Positions 61,502 through 64,000 of a stretch of DNA of 64,000 bases are shown in pieces. The stretch's first letter is position 1; each line of letters starts with the position of its first letter. Origin of the DNA: Nocardia sp. MH4 (GTDB lineage Bacteria > Actinomycetota > Actinomycetes > Mycobacteriales > Mycobacteriaceae); assembly GCF_019266065.1 (NCBI RefSeq), contig NZ_LPNR01000102.1, positions 41,450 to 105,449 on the forward strand. The letters are read 5' to 3'. A program made the position numbers and the translations under genes. The notes under the pieces were generated by a model. It saw nothing but the letters and a program-made list of their open reading frames with translations, was not told the DNA's origin and did not search any database.

Positions 61502-62704
61502 CTAGTTGTTGGCGCGTTGGATGGAGCGTCGGACCAAGCCGCGGATGCCGGGGAGCTGGATTGCGCGCAGCATCACTTCGCCCGCCCACACCTGTGCGCG
61601 TGATGCCGGGGCGAACCGGCTGATTCCCTTCCGCGCCAACGCCTGTCGCTTGTCCACCTCGGCCCGCAACGCCGTTTCCCAGGCACCGAGGGCGGCGGGG
61701 ATATCGTCGCCGTGTGCCGCGAGCGCGGTGCCGAGCCGGTCGGCGCCGTCGAGGGCGAGGGCGGCGCCGTACCCGGCGAAGACCGTTACGCACCAGGCCG
61801 CGTCACCGACCAGGACGACGCGGCCCTGGCTCCAGCGGTCCATCACGATCTGGCCGACGGAATCGAAGTAGGCGGTGTCGGGCTCGAGCTGACGAAGCGC
61901 CTCGGCGACACCGCCGCCGAGATCCCCGAACGCTCGGGTGAGGGCGGGGGCGGCGCCGAGAGCGAGTTCGGCGGCAGGGTCGGGGCAGCGATAGGCGAAG
62001 AACGCCGACGACCTTCCCGGCCCCAGGTTCATCACCGCGCCCGTGCGGCCGGGACCGATGAACGTGGCGCCGACACCGTCGGGCAGGTGGACAGGCGAGG
62101 TTTCCAGCGGAAATGCGCCGACCATATGGCCCAGGTCCACGAAATACTCCGACTCGGCACCGAATACGAGCTCTCGAACCCGGGAGTGCACGCCGTCCGC
62201 GCCGACGAGGAGTTCGCTGCGCAGGCGGGTGTCGTCACTGAGGGTGACGTCGACCTCCCCGGCGGTCTGGGTAATGGCCCGCACCGTGACGCCGAAACGG
62301 ATATCGGCGAACTCGGCGACGGCGTCATACAGTGCCGATTCCACATCACCGCGGAACAAACTCAAGGCCCGGCCCCCGACGGCGGCCTCGGTGACGGCGG
62401 CGGGAATCCTGAGTTTCTCCCGCCCATCAGCGTGGACGAGGACCGAGGTGAAGAAGCCGATATCGCGCGGGGTCAACGCCGGCAGCAACCCGAGCCGCTC
62501 GGCAGCGGCGTACCCGGGCCCGTGCAGGTTCACCAGGTAACCGCTACTGCGCCGACTGGGCGCACGTTCGACCACGACGACATCCCAGCCCTCCTGCCGC
62601 AATCGCACCGCGGCAGCCAGCCCGGCGATCCCTGCCCCGATGACCGTCGCCCGTCTGCCCGATGACTCGGCTTGCCGGTGCGCTGCGCTGTCGATGGCTT
62701 CCAT
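61502..62704 (-). CDS. FAD-dependent monooxygenase
   Basis: 400 residues from ATG 62704 (GGAG upstream). 'RATVIGAGIAGLAAAVRLRQ' is the FAD-ADP site, 'LLVGADGVHSRVRELVFG' the DG motif, and 'QGRVVLVGDAAWCVTVFAGY' the GD motif, so it is a group A flavoprotein hydroxylase of the same superfamily as 34322-35587. Substrate unknown. The promoter contains two exact CGTCAAC-N5-GTTGACG operators, but no intact regulator gene is adjacent. Confidence 0.87.
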   Translation of the reverse strand: MEAIDSAAHRQAESSGRRATVIGAGIAGLAAAVRLRQEGWDVVVVERAPSRRSSGYLVNLHGPGYAAAERLGLLPALTPRDIGFFTSVLVHADGREKLRIPAAVTEAAVGGRALSLFRGDVESALYDAVAEFADIRFGVTVRAITQTAGEVDVTLSDDTRLRSELLVGADGVHSRVRELVFGAESEYFVDLGHMVGAFPLETSPVHLPDGVGATFIGPGRTGAVMNLGPGRSSAFFAYRCPDPAAELALGAAPALTRAFGDLGGGVAEALRQLEPDTAYFDSVGQIVMDRWSQGRVVLVGDAAWCVTVFAGYGAALALDGADRLGTALAAHGDDIPAALGAWETALRAEVDKRQALARKGISRFAPASRAQVWAGEVMLRAIQLPGIRGLVRRSIQRANN

Positions 62705-62758
62705 TGCCGCTCCTCGGTTCGATGTGCTGTCGGCGAGCACTACTCACGAACTCTCGCC

Positions 62759-62811
62759 ATGCGTCAACTAGTAGTTGACGCATGGGCTATCGTCAACCTT
62801 TAGTTGACGAT
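62759..62811. promoter_or_regulatory. Twin operators CGTCAAC-N5-GTTGACG
   Basis: Site 1 is a 25-bp perfect palindrome with centre 62771 (ATGCGTCAACTA-G-TAGTTGACGCAT, 62759-62783). Site 2 (62789-62811) is ATCGTCAAC-CTTTA-GTTGACGAT. Centres are 29 bases apart. They lie 55-107 bases before the monooxygenase start. The pattern fits a TetR or MarR dimer. Confidence 0.8.
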
Positions 62812-63116
62812 CGGTTCGGCCGACATCCCCCAACGACGAGGAGTTGAAGCCCGTGAAACCTCTTAGTACACAAGTTCATTCGTGTCATGGCCCGCCTCGA
62901 CCCCGCTGAGCCCACCTCCCGCAGCAACCTGATCGTCGCCACCTGGCACGTCCAACGCGCTGCGGGCAGTGAGATTCAGCGAGGAATCCGCCGCCGGGTC
63001 GGAAGACTCCGGGCGGCCAGATCTCGCGAAACGAGCGACCCGCATTGCCAGACGGGTTGACGCCACCGAGTGCGAGCAGAGAATCTTGGCGCACTATGGT
63101 TGCTCTTCGCAAACGC
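62812..63116. other. No convincing gene; possible scar of a lost regulator
   Basis: A GTG at 62854 behind GAGGAG opens only 18 codons ('MKPLSTQVHSCHGPPRPR'). A 57-codon frame at 62887-63060 has no ribosome-binding site and no recognisable fold. A divergent regulator would normally occupy this space, so it may have been lost when the adjacent element integrated. Confidence 0.45.
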
Positions 63117-63153
63117 AAAAAGGTCAGGCACAATAACCGTGCCTGACCTTTTT
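63117..63153 (-). terminator. Strong intrinsic terminator after the tRNA fragment
   Basis: AAAAAGGTCAGGCAC (63117-63131) pairs perfectly with GTGCCTGACCTTTTT (63139-63153) around AATAACC. Both strands end in a T-run, making a bidirectional terminator. It lies six bases beyond the 3' end of the tRNA fragment on the minus strand, as the terminator of a tRNA gene would. Confidence 0.9.
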
Positions 63154-63158
63154 GGTAA

Positions 63159-63200
63159 TGCTCCCCCATCTGGACTCGAACCAGAAACCTGCCGTTGCTG
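63159..63200 (-). other. tRNA 3'-end fragment: attachment site of an integrated element
   Basis: On the minus strand the sequence contains an intact T-arm (TCTGG-TTCGAGT-CCAGA) followed by the acceptor 3' strand TGGGGGA, discriminator G and CA, as in actinobacterial tRNAs with a TCCCCC-type acceptor (tRNA-Asn-like). Anticodon and D-arms are missing. Tyrosine integrases recombine at tRNA 3' ends, so this is one att junction; the complete tRNA should be at the other end of the element, beyond 64000. Confidence 0.75.
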
Positions 63201-63349
63201 GTTCGGGGGTTGGCCAGTGTTCACTCCCGAGCACGTCGGGTCACAATAGACGATCTACCTGCGACGATGCCGGGGGCGTGTTGCACCACGGTTCACAGAC
63301 GATCACGGACAATCCCCGCCAATTCTTGGGGTAACTTTGGCCTGGATCA

Positions 63350-63408
63350 AATCCACCACGGCCCGCGCCGTCCCGCATCTGGCGCGATGGCGCGGGCCGT
63401 GGTGGATT
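63350..63408. repeat. 20-bp perfect inverted repeat with 19-nt loop
   Basis: AATCCACCACGGCCCGCGCC (63350-63369) is the exact reverse complement of 63389-63408. It lies about 70 bases past the integrase stop and 150 bases from the att site. Could be the integrase terminator, a structured RNA or a protein-binding arm of the attachment region. Confidence 0.75.
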
Positions 63409-63477
63409 GCACGTCCGGCTGAGGTGTGCCCGCGTAGTCGCCTGTGGACATTGGTACACCGGGCTGGTCCGAAGCAT

Positions 63478-63900
63478 TCAGCTTGCTCTGCCCAACCCCT
63501 CCTCCAGGACGGCCGACGAGTCCGGCGCCAATTCCGCCGACGCGATGTAGTGCCGCTCCGTGATCCCCTCCCGGGCATGTCCCAGTTGTTTCGCCGCTGT
63601 CCTGGCATCTGAGCCTTCGGCGATCAGCGTGGCAACCGTCTTTCGAAACGTATATTGCGTCACATCCTTGTACACGGTGCCGCGTGCGGCGCGCCATGTG
63701 CGGTTGAAGTTGTGTGGATCGCGTAGCACCCCACCACGCCCCGGGAACACAAGAGCCGTCTGATGATTCACCTCCACTACTTCGCCGCGAACCTGGCGCA
63801 GCGCCTTCACTTCACACATCCGTCCGTGCGTCGGGTCCTCCCGCAACCGCTTCAACATGTCTACGGCGAACCCGGGCAGCGCGACAGTTCGGTGCCCCGC
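63478..63900 (-). pseudogene. Tyrosine integrase, N-terminus removed by IS insertion
   Basis: The frame holds the catalytic C-terminal part of a phage-type integrase: 'AGHRTVALPGFAVDMLKRLR', 'HQTALVFPGRGGVLRDPHNF', box II arginine in 'YTFRKTVATLIAEG' (Phe replaces the usual His-x-Leu), 'AAKQLGHAREGITERHYIAS' with His and nucleophile Tyr. The family sequence normally continues upstream of 'TSAGHRTVALP', but at base 63900 it meets the terminus of an insertion sequence and an in-frame stop. The N-terminal core-binding domain is therefore missing here; it may lie on the far side of the insertion sequence. Confidence 0.85.
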
Positions 63901-64000
63901 TGAGGTTCCCCCGCTGAGCCGGAGAGCGAATTACCTGGTTCCGGCTGGAACCCGGCCATGGTAGCTGGCTTCGTACTCGTCGGGTGACCGCCAACCCAGC
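63901..64000 (-). mobile_element. End of an IS3-family insertion sequence
   Basis: The outer end reads TGAGGTTCCCCCGCTGAGCC on the plus strand from 63901, of the TGA...CCCC...GTGAG.CCGGAG kind seen at the ends of many actinobacterial IS3-type elements. It abuts the broken integrase. The opposite end and target duplication are outside the window. Confidence 0.65.
63931..63999 (-). CDS. IS3-type transposase, C-terminal end only
   Basis: 23 codons enter from the right edge: 'LGWRSPDEYE' followed by 'ASYHGRVPAGTR' and TAA at 63931-63933. The 'LGWRSPxEYE' ending is typical of the DDE integrase-core transposase (OrfB) of IS3-type elements, right after the catalytic helix. The rest lies beyond the window. 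Confidence 0.65.
   Translation of the reverse strand: MGWRSPDEYEASYHGRVPAGTR

Larger units (their letters stand above)
63159..64000. mobile_element. Left end of a tRNA-integrated element, partly wrecked by an IS
   Basis: From the tRNA fragment rightward: a 20-bp inverted repeat (63350-63408), the 3' part of a tyrosine integrase (63478-63900) and an IS3-type insertion sequence from 63901. The element continues past the window. Integrase next to att is the usual layout of integrated plasmids, prophages or ICEs. Confidence 0.7.

Noticed and set aside
62887..63060. 57-codon frame 'MARLDPAEPTSRSNLIVATW'
   Set aside because: No ribosome-binding site, arginine-rich second half and no family resemblance; treated as non-coding scar.

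Overview
The window is high-GC actinobacterial chromosome and reads as a mycolic-acid-bearing, mycothiol-using member of the Mycobacteriales, most likely a Nocardia. The grounds are an NDMA-dependent alcohol dehydrogenase (262-1392), an S-(hydroxymethyl)mycothiol dehydrogenase with its metallo-beta-lactamase partner (43641-45349), a fused EphD-type epoxide hydrolase/reductase (27631-29403), several divergent TetR pairs and many GTG starts with 4-nt ATGA/GTGA overlaps. The genus is inferred; no rRNA is present.

Layout. 1-5.7 kb: housekeeping genes, including fused pabAB. 5.99-11.84 kb: a tellurium-type (Ter) neighbourhood with a TerD-DUF2510-zinc ribbon-HNH protein, a divergent pair of near-identical two-helix membrane peptides, an FBP-type zinc protein, a small monooxygenase, a TerD-vWA protein and a gene with two compensating frameshifts. 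11.9-15.4 kb: a four-gene translationally coupled operon (ABC ATPase, permease, histidine kinase, response regulator). 15.6-19.6 kb: aldo/keto reductase and divergent TetR sharing twin palindromes, a hydrolase, and a FAD oxidoreductase behind an exact ECF41-type promoter. 19.7-24 kb: heterodimeric ABC transporter with divergent TetR. 24.2-27.6 kb: STAS protein, tRNA-Met, deazaflavin-type reductase, a 50-residue membrane peptide, quinone reductase, and a Ser-Cys-Gly-repeat membrane protein divergent from a GRDP-like protein. 27.6-31.4 kb: operon of a di-iron PF10118 protein, Fe-S flavin reductase and EphD.

31.5-45.4 kb: mixed metabolic and membrane genes, a secreted CocE-type hydrolase with divergent TetR, a GlxA-type regulator, an ankyrin lipoprotein, an SNase-like protein and mscR. 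45.4-51 kb: DUF6223 protein, a two-component system, and a CmtR-like repressor/CDF transporter/methyltransferase cluster. 51-58.2 kb: a 1075-residue SARP/AfsR-type regulator divergent from a lipoprotein hydrolase, then an FMN reductase, a hydrolase and a class C-like esterase. 58.5-61.5 kb: tandem S1 (V8-like) and S8 proteases, both without a signal peptide, and a glycine-zipper-like membrane protein.

62.7-64 kb: twin operators in front of a FAD monooxygenase with no regulator beside them, then the left edge of an integrated element: a tRNA 3'-end fragment followed by its terminator, a 20-bp perfect inverted repeat, a tyrosine integrase cut off by an IS3-type insertion sequence, and the end of that insertion sequence running out of the window. 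The most system-like features are the Ter cluster, the tandem leaderless proteases and the Ser-Cys-Gly/GRDP-like pair.
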